NCBI GenBank assembly: GCA_022606425.2
Contig: JAHDVF020000444.1
Coordinates: forward strand, 496,001-560,000
Source: Lepidostoma basale
Taxonomy: Eukaryota; Arthropoda; Insecta; Trichoptera; Lepidostomatidae
DNA: 64,000 bases
Direction of reading: 5' to 3'
Below are positions 33,678 to 47,000 of the stretch, piece by piece (the first letter of the stretch is position 1; each line of letters begins with the position of its first letter). A model generated the notes under the pieces. That model was not told the origin of the DNA and ran no database searches. It saw nothing but the letters and a program-made list of their open reading frames with translations. Position numbers and translations under genes: made by a program.

Positions 33678-34480
33678 GCGCAATCAGCTTAGCTCTAAGA
33701 TAATCTATATTTCGCAATGTGATGACTGAATGAACTAGGCGTAAGTTGAAAGACTCATTAGGGAACTGCTATTACATTGTATACCAGTTTTTCGTGTATA
33801 TTATATGAAAAACATCCAACTCACTTTTATACTAATACGGACTCGTGATAGTGAAGAGTTCACGATGAAGTTGTTTCAGGTTTGTCAGCGTAACTGCCGA
33901 GGAAATCATTATATTTAATATAAGGAAAATGCTTTTTAAGTGTTATATTTTTTTGCACAATAACAATAAGACAGATCTATTTATACGTAAACTACAATAA
34001 CAGCCCGAGGTCAGAGCTTTACTACATACCCGCATCCTACATGCCCGGAGCCAACTCCACCTAACACTTGAATCTCCTAGATTAGTAATGTGAGGTTGTT
34101 GACTATGAATGGTCTGCGAAGGTGGAGGGGAGGCCGGCACCGGGTTGCTTACGTGGCCGGTGTATAATTATTCCAAATATATCACCATTTATATATTCAA
34201 TCGATCGACCAGGCAGCACGGACCGCCTGAGGAAATGTTTTATTTTTCTACGCCAGTGATACACGCATCGAAGCTGTGGCGAGCCCGCGGGGCTCCAGTA
34301 GGCTAGCAGCAGACAGCTGAGCGCTTGCAAGCCGTTGTTAGTTACCCACACCCACCACCTGCACCTGCACTCACGCTTCTAGGGCAGCTTACATTTAGTC
34401 TTAAGGTCATAACTATATACAACTATCTCCTATTCTATAATGTTCATTTTATTAAATAAAATAAAACACAAATAAAAAGG
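33678..34480 (+). terminator. 3' end region of the LIM gene
   Basis: About 0.8 kb after the stop contains no other gene and ends with AATAAA signals at 34455-34460 and 34471-34476. The frames here (33943-34351) are not conserved. Confidence 0.5.
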
Positions 34481-35060
34481 CTCATATTGTTTTATTACAA
34501 ACTCATAATGAATACTTCTGATTCATTCAAAATATTAGAAAAAAACAGATAATATGAAAATGAGTATTTTAACACAAAATTATGAAATTGGTAACAGAAA
34601 ACCATTGAACTTTATTACAAAATCTATTAAAAAAAAAAATACCATCAACAAATTATTATCACAGAAAACTGATGTGATGTTTCAACCATCATGGGAGGTG
34701 GACATATACGAGTATGTATTATATAAAATATGAAAACAATAAATTAAAACACACATTGGTCCAAAGAGAACCACATTTAAGAAATGACAGTGATCAATAC
34801 TGGGAAAATGGTGTACTTTGCATTACGATTAAAAATATAGTTAACCAAAGAGCTAACATGCAGAAATATAATTACATAGTCTTTCAGGTTGTGAAATGAC
34901 TGTTTTAATAATTAAAAACAAGTTGTAAAAAAAAGAACATACAAAATAAAAATTATATTAGGGTAGGTAACACAATCATTACAATTCACAGCTCAACTGT
35001 CGAAAATAGTAGATCTACAATATTCTTTTCATGATAACAAATAACATTTGCTCTGTAACT
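34481..35060 (-). terminator. 3' end region of XPC
   Basis: On the minus strand, AATAAA signals (complements of 34491-34496 and 34611-34616) follow the XPC stop. They lie within 40 bases of the LIM gene signals, so the two convergent transcripts end head-on or overlap. Confidence 0.5.
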
Positions 35061-38000
35061 CTAGCTGGAGTCGGAACCAGATGAAGGTACGTGAGATCTT
35101 CTTCTCTTGGCCAAAAACCGTGGTCCTTTAGACCTCTTCGGAGCCTTGGAGCACCCAACAACCTCATTGGGGTTCTCGGCCTGGAAGTCGTACTTGGCCT
35201 TCAATCGCTCCCGAATAAACAACCCTCGGATTAAGCGCTTCCAGTTTCCGTAAACTCTCTTCTCAATCTTCTCCCTCGAACGTTGTTCTGCTTCTTCTTG
35301 CTCCTAAAATGAATAATATTGTGTAATTAGAAAATCTGATGGCTCGACTGATTTTGTGGCGAAAGTCTCACTCCTATAACAGAAGTAAGCACGTCTAGAA
35401 TATCTATTTCTAAGAATTTCATTGCCTTTTATCTTGTTCCGTTATTCTAGAAAATGTAATATAAATTCCTAACAAATTCAACAATCAGTAGAATTTCAAA
35501 CATGCTAAATTTAACATGGTCTATTGAATCAGATGAATTCACTTGCGGGCAAATTATAGGGAATTTTGAGTGTGGTGTAATACCCGACATTAATGCAAAA
35601 TAAAACATTCAGTTATTAATACTTAATAAAGAGATGGTACAGTTTAACCACTTTATGCTTTTGAACGAGCAGTGTTCGCGCGCGGCGCTTGTATCGTATC
35701 GCGCCAACCCGAGCACTGCTCACGTGTTTCGACTTGTCTGTGTTACATTAGATAAACAAACGAACTGTGTTCGCCTCGATTTTTGGTGTAATTTATTACT
35801 TTTTTATTATTACAGTTATTATTTAAAAAAAAATATTATTATAGTTAGATTTGTTTTATTATTATCTATGGTTTAGTTTTTTTACATGTTTTATTACTTC
35901 TGTTTTGCTTTTATGTACTGGACAACTTTAAAATCATGTAAATTCTTTAAACAAAAAAAATTAAATAACCTGATATTTTTGGTTCTATTTTTGGGATAAA
36001 AACCCGAGCATTAAGTGGGGAAAACATCTGTTTCTCAAGGTCAAGAAAACATGTTATCACGATACAAAAAGAGAATTGCCATTCTCTTGTATAATTTTGT
36101 TTGTTATAAACTTGTAATTATTATTTTTTCTAATTACTTCTGTCTTATTATGGAAGTTTAAATATATATAAAAATTAGATGATTTCATACATTTGTCAGC
36201 AAAAACAGTCATAAAAATAAACTTTTATTTATGATGCAATAGTTACTTTATAACAAGAATAGGAACAGAATATAAAAAAAAAAAAATCTTTCAAAACATA
36301 CATTAAACGAAATTCTTTACAGTCAATTTGAACCAAGGAAATAATTTGTAGTCTACAAATAAATAAAAACAATTGACAGAAAGGGTGTAGTTAGAAGTTA
36401 CCTGTTCCCAGGCAAGGACAAGCTGATCTCTGAACTCCTCGCAGACGACGAAGCCATCGTACACCGGGTGGCACCAGCCAGAATGATAGTCGAATCCTGT
36501 CATTGCCGGTGCACAGTCGATGCCTAGCTTACGGGCTACTTTGTTCAGACTCGGGACTAGAAGAAAACAAGATCAATTGAAACAATATTTTTTAAATATG
36601 GAGATAACAAGCTGGGTAAATATTTGACAATTGAAGACATTCTCAAAATCATTTGGTTATAAAATCTTATTTCGTATCTTGATGATAAATATGAATAAAA
36701 ATTCCATTTTTACTTCGAATTCATTTATCACTGGTACAAGAAAGGTTACTCTCAAAATTAGTTTAAAAAAATAAAAAGGAGTATTTTTTTCAGAAACAAA
36801 CATTAAACTAATTTAATTTCCTATATGAATGTGCATGCTAATCGATTTTCATGGTCGGTTGGAATTTGATTTTAGGGATCTTGGATGTTTTGGTGTATCG
36901 ACTAACGTTTTGGAGATAGTTGTAATCCCAGGTAGTTAATACTACTCTGAAGATGGAGACTGCAACAATCTCTGAAACATAGGTTGAAGAAGATAACAAT
37001 ATACTCAAGATCCCTAAAAAGATATTTAAATTTGTATCTGAAAATGAAAATATGTGTAGTGATCATGACAAAAATTAACACATATATAAAATTACTTTCA
37101 GTTTTGTCTCAAATCAACCAAATAATTGAAAATTTAATAAACACAGAGTAATAGAGAGTGAAGCAACTCACGCTGCAGATGAACCGTTCCTTTGGGCAGC
37201 ATGCACGCCTTGAAGAGCTCCACGTTACCATAGGGGTTGCGAGGCACCTGTCCATTTTCCGCCTGCGGAGGTTCATAATCCTGCACCTGCCAAGGCCCGA
37301 AGATCTCCAGGGGAATGTCACGAATTAATGTTCCCGATGACTAAAAAAAAAGGACACAATGATACTAAGTGTAAACTCAAACAACAATAAACGAATAAAT
37401 GGATAAGTGAAATTTTATAGATGTGACTTGAATCCAGAATGCTTGACTTTGTATGATCATAGTCTTTTTGCAAATTGACAAATGCACAGAAAAGCTTACG
37501 CCTTTTGGCCCTAAACTTCTAGGCAATAATAATAATAAATTGGATAATTTATAGAGCGCCATTTTTATTAATTACTCATCTCAAGGGCGCTGTAGAAGAT
37601 GCTCCGTTTTATCAACTAGATAATAATAATAACAAAAATAATAAACATATTTAGGATGAGGGCTGCACCTGACGAAGTCGATCAGCCCTTCCTGTCAGGA
37701 AATGATAATTTGAAAACGTGTGTTTTGAGTCTCGATCTAAACTCTGATTGATTCTCAATGCACTTAAAGTCTGCTGGAAGACTGTTCCAGGCTGAAGGGC
37801 CAGCTACCGCGAAGGCTCGGTCGCCAAAGTTTGTGCTTGGACAGCGTTTTGGCACAGTCAATCTACCGATCGCAGAAGACTTAGCTGATCGCAATGTAAA
37901 CTGTCTAGCATTCAGGTTCTCGCTGATGCAGAGTTCAGATATATAAGCTGGTGCCATTCCATGCAACGCCTTATAGACCGTCCAGCAGAGCTTGTATTGT

Positions 38001-41000
38001 ATCCTTTCTGGACATTTCAGCCAGTGGAGCTCCTTAAGATGCTATGTTATGTGACAACTCTTTGGCACACCCCTTATCAGTCTTGCTGCTGCATTGAATG
38101 CAGACTGGAGTTTATTTGTTTGCTGTTTGGAGATGTTGGCGTAGACACCATTGCAGTAATCTAGTCGGGACAGGACGAAGGAATTGATTAATGTTTTAAA
38201 ACTGTTAAAAAGGCAAGCGTTCGAAGTGCAAAAATCTGATCCATACATCCTCTTCTGGTCATAAATGCGCCTGTACATCCCACTCTTTGAGTCGTCGTCT
38301 TTTTTAGTCTTTCTATTAAAATTCGACTGTAGATTTTACTATCGGCGCTTAACAGACTTATTGCCCGGTGATTTCCACAGTCCATACAAGACCACTTTCT
38401 CTTATAAAGAGGCATGATAACAGCCCTCCTCCAGTCGTGCGGTGTATATCCTTCCTCTAAATGCTGGTTAAAGAGTCTATATAACCACACTGAAACCACC
38501 GGCCCACCGTTTTTAATAAAATCCAAGGCGACAGTCATAACCAACAGCTTTTCCGCATTTCGCTGTAGTTTAGAGATTTTACTATCTCGTTCAAATGTAT
38601 TTCTGTCATATAACTTTGTTATTCGTGCAACTCACATTTGTAACGTTCATACTCAATGAACCCTCAATCTTCACTGCCATACATATATCTTTAAAGTACT
38701 CCATCCATCTTCCTTGTACACTTTTAAAATCAGTCATCATTCTTCCCTCACTACTCAAAATTGCTTTCGCACAACCATTTTCCAGAGGATTCTGGGCTTT
38801 TTTGATTTCCTTCCAGAACATTTTTACGTTGTTCTGAAAGTGAGTAATTCCACTAAGGATAATTCAAATAATATTTTAATGAAACACGTCACCCGAAGGG
38901 GTAGGCATAAATAATGAGCCACCACTGTTTTTTCTAACAATGCACATCGATTTTTCAGACTCCTCACATCGTCTAAATTTAATATTCGATTGATTTGATC
39001 ATGCTACATTTCCGTTTCATTCTTTGGTCTTCCGATCTCGGTATTTTAACTTGTTTAGGATTTATGTACATTTATACTAACCCTGTCATATTTGGGTCGC
39101 GCCTTGACAACCTTATAAGGTTGCTCTCCGGGTTTGACGACTTTGGCCTCCTTGACCCAGGTCTCACGGGAGCGACACACATGCACGCAGTCACGCGCAT
39201 ACACTGCTTCCTTCTTCACAAAGCCCAGCGTAATCGCATCCGGTGGGTAGATAACCTCGAATTTCAGCAGATGACGCTTCAAGGCGTACAGTGGATGGTT
39301 CTTATACCTGAATAAAAAAGTCAGAAAAAATCTTTAATGTATTTTTTTCAAAATTTTAACATAGATAAAATGAAAAGAAATGATTTCACTAAAGAAAAAC
39401 GTGGTAATCACAACACGGAAAAATCCACACCATGGAAAAATAAAGACATAGCCGTTGAAGCAAGGTCAGGACCAAACAAGTTCTGTGGACTTTGAGGATG
39501 ATAGAAGGCAAGATATTGAGAGATTGCTAAAGAAACACTAGAATAAGAGGGAAATGTGACACTAGGGATATAAGATCGAGTAGACAGCGAAGAAGGTCAC
39601 ATCCAAAGATGCACACAAACAGACTCCCCTATATTGCGCTAAATAATCAGACTCACGGAACTCGTCCTCATGAAAGACCTAAAAAATGGAAGGGCAGTTG
39701 GGAATCCACCTCATAGGTGGAGCAACCCCCCTGAGAACAGACCACATAAGTCTATAACAAGAAATAAGATATTTTACAAGATTTTTTTTAGGAGTTGTTA
39801 TTGAAATATTCCATTGTGAAGCACGTAACAGGTTGTGGGATAAAAAAATCAAGAGGACTAGGCTCACTCAACAATGGAGGCGGGAAGGGGCGCATCCAGC
39901 TGCATCCTATCGAGCTGGTTGTCTTCCTGCGCGTCCCTGAGGGCGTAGGGGGCCAGCCAGGGCTGCAGGGCCTCCTGGTACCACTGTGGGTCGGCCCGTA
40001 GCTTGCGGGTTGTGGTGTTCCAGTGCGGAACGTAGCGCCGGGTCACGTCTTTTAGATGGCCGGCTGAATCCCAGGACACGATGTACGTAGTTGGGTGAGA
40101 TGATCGTAACTAAGATTAAATATTATAATTATTATGGTAACTTAATTAGTAGGGTGATCTTGAATTCGTTTTCAGATATTAACACGTGTTAAAAGAAACA
40201 ATAACACTTTTTTTAAACAATAATGTATCAAACACACTAACAAAATGCGTTTTTCATAAAATTTGGCAATTTTTTTTTTTTTTTAATTTGTCAAATTATA
40301 AAATTTCCTCTACGGAAATGTAAAGAAGAAACACACAGCTAAACACATGATTTAATAATTTTTAAAACAATTACGTGAAATTCGGGTTTCACTGTAGTAA
40401 AAAAGTACCAATAAAAAAGTTTATTTTAATTTCAAAGCGCCATTAGAAACACAAAAACGTTGTCATGTTATCCAAAAACTATTGTTATTATTATTATGAA
40501 CACTTGACGTGACGTTATAATTATTATTTTCCAATTTTCCGCAATTTTCCAAGCCTTCGGCAATTATATATTTTCGCAATATTCCATTTTTTAGTGATCA
40601 CATAATTCGTAATTTGAAATTTTTTTTGGGAAATCCTGTCCCTTGAATTTCGAATTAACAGACTTTTACTGTATTTCTAAAAATGTCTCCACAAATTAGG
40701 TGCTTCATACAAAAGTATGAAGGTATATAAATATTCCTTACATATATCTCCCGAGCACAGTGAACCTGCGCCTTGACCACATCAACGGATATCCACTGCT
40801 CCTCCTCTTCAGCGTATACCTCGCACCATACGTCTACTCCCCGCTTTTTGACCCCGTCATTGGATTGTTCATCATCAGTTGACAATACGCGTCGATCTTT
40901 GATGGTCTTCAGATTGGATACCCGAGTCTTGCTCGGCTTGAAGTCCGCATCGCTGTTGTTAGACGACTCTCTTCGAGTTTTTTTCTTCAATACTGTTTCC

Positions 41001-44000
41001 TGTTCTACATAATCACTGTCTTCATCAGATGGCTCTTTAAATCTACCTGTAAGATATACGTTTATAATGAATTACACTTTTTATTAAATTAATCTTTATA
41101 AATATATTTAAATAAAGTTTTAGAAAGAAAAAAACAGAAATACATATTATTACCTTTAACAAGTTTTGATACGGCTCGAGTCTTGGTTTCTTTTATTCTA
41201 TCCTTTACCAAACTTATTAGGTCTTTTGTGACATCAACTCTACGTGTCGCCTGGCTGCTGGTACCTGGTGATGGTTTATTATTAAGATCTCGGTGACTGA
41301 CTCGTTTCTCATCTGATTTAGGTGGTGCCTGCTTGGTTTTTGATCGAGTATCAGATTTACCAGGTGGGCTAAAGTATTTGCTGACTTTGGTAACTGCTGG
41401 AGTCTCAGATTTTTTCTTTTTAGCTGCGTTTTGTTGTGTAGTTGAAGAATTGCTATCGGCTTCATTAATATCTGAATTTTTTTTTCTTCTGACTATTGGA
41501 GGTTTTGGGGTGTTTTCTTTGGATGCCATATCAGTTTTTCTAGTGATAGCACCAGTTTGTTTTACAGACAAAGTCAATTTCAATGTTTTTTTAGTTGTTT
41601 CAATTTGAATATTCGGAGTTGTTTCAGTAGCCTTTCTAGAGAGTTTGCCTTTTGTGACTGTGGGAGATGGGACCGTTTTTGGTTCTGCTGTGGATTTTTT
41701 TAATACTTTAGGCTTTTTTGAGGAAGAAACAGTTTCACCATCGGGTACCGGAGACTTTACTTTTCTGGTTCTGCTGTTAGTTTTGGCCACACTTTTGGCA
41801 TCATCTGGGTGCAAAAGGTTTTTAGAAGAGACTTGTTCAGCTTGCTTTATCCTCTGACTTGCGCGCTCTCCCTTCTCAGGGGGGTTGGTGCTTTTCTTTT
41901 GCATCGTTGCAGCCTTTTGCGTGTCATGCTTCGAACGACTTTGAGAAGATAATTTAGGACTACTTTCTTTAAGATTAGATGATCTCGTAGATGACTGACT
42001 GCGACTTTGAGAAGACACATTTGAGGTAGAGTTTTTCAAATGAGGCAAATTCGTTGTAGAACTATCCACGGAACTTTTCATCGAGCCATTCAAAACATTC
42101 GAAAATAATAAAGAGTTTTCAATTGCAATTTTAAAAAGGTGGTCATTCTCTCTCTTAACATAAGGTGCATTTCCGACTGACTTTGTGGATTCATCTAAAA
42201 TGGATGCATTGAAAGCGGGTTCATCTTTGATCTTAGTTTTACTAGAATCTCGGCTTGAGCTTTTCAATTGCAAATTTCTATGACAAATTCGCTTTTCAAC
42301 CATTGGTTCTTCTATACCATTATTTTTCAAAAGTTGATCCCAGTAAGATGATGTACCAGAAGAAGAGGCTTTAGGCGAATCTGAATCACTAGATTTTGAT
42401 GTGTTTGATTTGTTCAAAGCGAGTGATTTACTCTTGTTTCGTGGTCTGGAACTTTGAGAACAAACTGGAGAATCTCTATCATCCAGACCATCCAACTGAG
42501 GAATATTTCCGATGACTTTATTTTTGCTTTTAGCATTTTTCCCCTTTTTTAATTCTCCATCAACAGATTTATTACTTTTATTAGAGGACGATTTTTCAAC
42601 TTTACGTTCATCGGATTTCGAGGCATTATTCTTAAAATGTTTGGAAGTTTCTTCATTTTTCACAACTCCCTTCTTGTGGGGCTGTTTATCCTTGGTGGAG
42701 AGTGAACAGAGCTCTGTGTCAGGTGGGCGGAGCGGCACGGTGCGGAAAGAGAACACCACCCGACACTTGATGCCGAGGGATCGCAGCATGCTCACAAATA
42801 TGAGGACAAGATTCTTTTTACTAATGGCTGTTTTTTTATTGATCTGCTGCAGAAGTGATAAATTCAAGGGACGTTTTTTAGGTTTGTATTTAAATTCCGA
42901 TTTGTCTTCTACGAGGTTCATGGCGCCATTATACCACTTGGTGACTTGCTGAATATACTTGATGTCGATCCGGTTACTGGGATAGCACTGTTCTGAAGGA
43001 ATGAGAGAGAGAGCCGAAGCCATAATGCTCTGTTCATTCAGTACGCCGTTGACAAAGTTGCCGTGGGCGAGCCAACAGAGGACATGTACTTTGTGGGTGA
43101 AGACCTGGTACTCTTTCTTAACTCGATTCATGCGACGTTTCATCATCATCTCTAGATCCAACTGCTTGTTTTTATGTCGTGGTCGATCAGTGGGTAAGTC
43201 TAACACCAGCTGAATACCACCTTTCGGTATAGAGGACTTGGCTTCACCTATAATAAATACAAATTCAATTTAATTGGACGAATTAAACAATCATTAAGAC
43301 ATATTTTGATATGTTTCAATTTATACCTTCTTTTAACCAGAATGTATTAAAATTGTATTGATAATACTTATAATCAGACATATTTCAGGCAATATTTCAT
43401 CATTGTATGATTTATATTATTTCAGTAATAAAAACTAATGTGTTTTGCCTTCTTTGACTTATAAAAATAAAATAAGTTGAGAAGACCTAATTAGGTAAGA
43501 CCATAACTAAAAAAAAAACATCTGAAAATGTGAAAATCTATATATCTGAATGAATTTTACACAAAGAACAATTTGAATTAACACTTATAATATGAAAAAT
43601 ACGCTATGTAGTCAAAGTACCGGTGTGAAAGGATGAATTTAACATACTGCTTTCTGGTTTATATCTTGTTTACACTACTTGGTATTTTTACTGATCACAA
43701 AATCCTGATCTTGATACTGACCGTACGTACATCCTCAGGTAAGATATCAAAGTAATTTATTGTACACACATCCTTCAGGATTTTTTTTTGTACTGAAGTA
43801 GGATGTTCATCCGAAACATGTTTGTGATAAATAATAAAGTGTTGTATTCATGCAAAGTATTATAATCACATTCAAAGTAAAGGTCATTTGTTGAGTGTTT
43901 ACACTCACCAAATCGACTATAAGGAAGCTCCGTGTAGCACAGAGAAAACGTGAAAGAGCCATGTTACATACAAAACTCTCAGACTGGACAAGAAACACTG

Positions 44001-47000
44001 CGATACGTAGAAAGTCAGGAGTAACGAATTGTTCTAAGGGTGGCTATGTTGCCAAACTGGGAGACCAAAGATGGACTAGAAGGGTGGTGGAATGGAGACC
44101 TTGTGAAGATAGAAGAAGTAGTAGGAGACTCCCTATACGATGGTCTGATGAAATAAGGAGAATTGCTGGTGACTGGATGCTGAAGGTGCAAGATAGAAAT
44201 GTGTGAAGAAGTATGGGGGAGGCCTATGTCCAGGAGTGGATGACATCGGCTATATAAGTAAAGGTCATTATTGAAAGGACTGCTGTATATTCCAAATACC
44301 AGGCAAAGTTATCAAACTGCGAATAGGGTGGAAGCGTTTTCAAATGATATGATTATTAATTTTGGAGGCCAAGCGATATATACAAGTGCAAAGTTACCTG
44401 TAACCTCCTCCAAGTCCTCAGCATCGGAGTCTCCAGAGGCCTCCTCAGCAGAGGAAAAGGCCTCCTCCTTGGGCTCCGTTTCTCCCATAGCCAGCAGTTG
44501 CTGGATGTTGGGACCCTCATCATTGTGTCCCGTTGCGGAGTGTCTCTTGTTGTACGACTCCAAACTCTCTTTGGCCTCCTGCAGTCTCTTGGCGTGCTCT
44601 TGAAGATGCTGGAAGTTCAACTTCTTGACCGGCGGCGTGTTTTCAGTTGTATCAATACTTTTCTAAAAAAAATATAAATAATACGACTATCATAAAAATA
44701 TTTTAATTACATAACTAACCATCACGCTGTTCCTCCAAAGGGGTTGACAATAAAAATGGACTGCCACACTGTTCTTTCCTGATATACATCTCTCATCTCC
44801 TCAACATTCATGCATGGTGTCAAGCACACTAATGATAAAAATTTACTATCTTTGAAACTTGTCAAGATAATTAAACTAACATAAGAGGAAACAATCATTA
44901 TTTTGATAATCAAAAAATGTAAAATTTAATTTTAAAAACAACCTTTTGACACTTTGCATGTGGGAGGCATGGCTATACATGTTTTAACCAAGGTTCTTAG
45001 AAACATATAACAAGCATTACTTGTTCTATGTTGTAAGTTTATTATATACTGGAATGTCAGATAAATCAGGTTAAAAATTTGAATCATATGCTTCGTTAAA
45101 ATATGACACCTACTTTTAAATGATGTTATATTTTGTTAAATCACACGTATATTTTGTTCACAACGAACGTTTTATTTAAATGATAAATTGTTAATTAACG
45201 TGAACCTTTTATAGCAAATGCAAGAAAGAGTATGATAATACAAGAGAGCGAGAGGAATATTTTGATTCCCTCCGAAAGTAATTCAAATTGCACATGATGC
45301 CCATGCCCAAGAACGTATCTATATTATTTTGAAATGTGTTCTGATATTATTGTACGACAGTAGTGTAGAGAACAATTTGGTGTTGTTAATTGTGAATTTT
45401 TTAACATGTGAAAAAAAAGAATTTACATTAAAAGTTAAAACTGATTACAATTGTACAGTGAACCAAGTTATTAAAGGGTAGAAAATCTTTAATCCTGTGA
45501 ATATTTCACGGGTTGCAACTACAGTAGTCTCTCTATAACAATGAAATGAACGAGGGTTGTATGGTTTTGGTAGTGTATATTCTATTTGTTCTTTCTCTAT
45601 ACCGATATTGCTCTCTTTTTATAATGATGGTATTTCAGTCGTTCAAGTGCCCTGTCTTGATTTTAAAGCAGGCCGGGCGCCATCACTACCCGAGTAGGTA
45701 GTGCTGGCGCCCGTATGTAGTAAGGTAGGGTATTGACCGACATGTTTTGTTTTCCACTTAAGCAACCCACACATATTATATTATTGTCTATAAATAAATA
45801 AATATTTACAGTACTACATACAGAAGAATGTCGTTTATCCGGACAAGCATAGATGATGAAGCGCAAAAAAAAAGACGAGGAAATCTTGTTAAAAAAATAA
45901 TCTCTGATTATTATATTTTTCCAGTACTGTAGACATAGAAGGTTACCCAAAACTGTTATAGGACGCAGCGGCGCCCCTTCGTCAGCTTCGCTCAAACAAA
46001 CCCTAGGCCCGCCCCCCATCCACGCAGGACTAACATTAGCTGGAGAATGCACCATTCCAGAATAAAAAAGCAAAAGGATCCAGTACTGTAGAGTAATGTA
46101 AGCCATTTAATGTACGAGGTCTGTTCAAAAAGTATCGCGAATTTTGAATTTCCGCTGGCTACGTATATTTGATTTTTGATTTTTTTGTAGCGTTATGTTG
46201 GTACTCATGTCCCTTACTTATGCTGACAAAGTCGGCCATTTTGAATGTTTAGTTAATTTTTGACAGCTGTTTTGCTTGGATGTGTTTTGGCTCGTCTTCG
46301 ATTTTTGCCTATTCCAAAAAATGGATCAAGGAATCTGTATAAAATTTTGTGTGAAAAACAAAATAAAGTGCGCGGACGCATTTCGAATGTTGACTGTGGC
46401 ATATGGTGAAGCTACCTTGGACCAAAGCAACGTTTGTCGGTGGTACAAAATGTTCTCAGAGGGCCGAGAAGATATGAACGACGAAGAGCGTGCCGGACGC
46501 CCGAGCACGTCAACAACAGACGAAAACATTGATAAAGTGAAGAAAATAGTATTAGCCAATCGTCAAATCACCGTTAGAGAAGTTGCTGAGGACCTAAACA
46601 TATCGATTGGCTCGTGCCATTCGATTTTAACCAATGATTTGGGCATGAGTCGGGTCGCCGCGAAATTCGTGCCCAAATTGCTCAATTTCGACCAAAAACA
46701 GCATCGCGTTAACATTGCTCAGGAGATGTTGGACTCGGTCCGTGACGACCCAAATGTGCTCCAGAGGGTCATAACTGGTGACGAATCATGGGTTTATGGT
46801 TATGACGTGGAAACCAAAGCTCAATCATCCCAATGGAAGCTGCCGCATGAGCCAAGACCAAAAAAAAGCGCGCCAAGTTCGGTCGAACGTGAAGGTTTTG
46901 CTCACAGTTTTCTTCGATTGCAGGGGCGTGGTGCATCATGAGTTCTTGCCACAAGGTAGTACGGTCAATAAGGAATATTACCTGCAAGTTATGCGCAATT

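Noticed and set aside
42512..42952. 146-codon plus-strand frame
   Set aside because: Antisense to XPC exon 4, whose coding frame is conserved.
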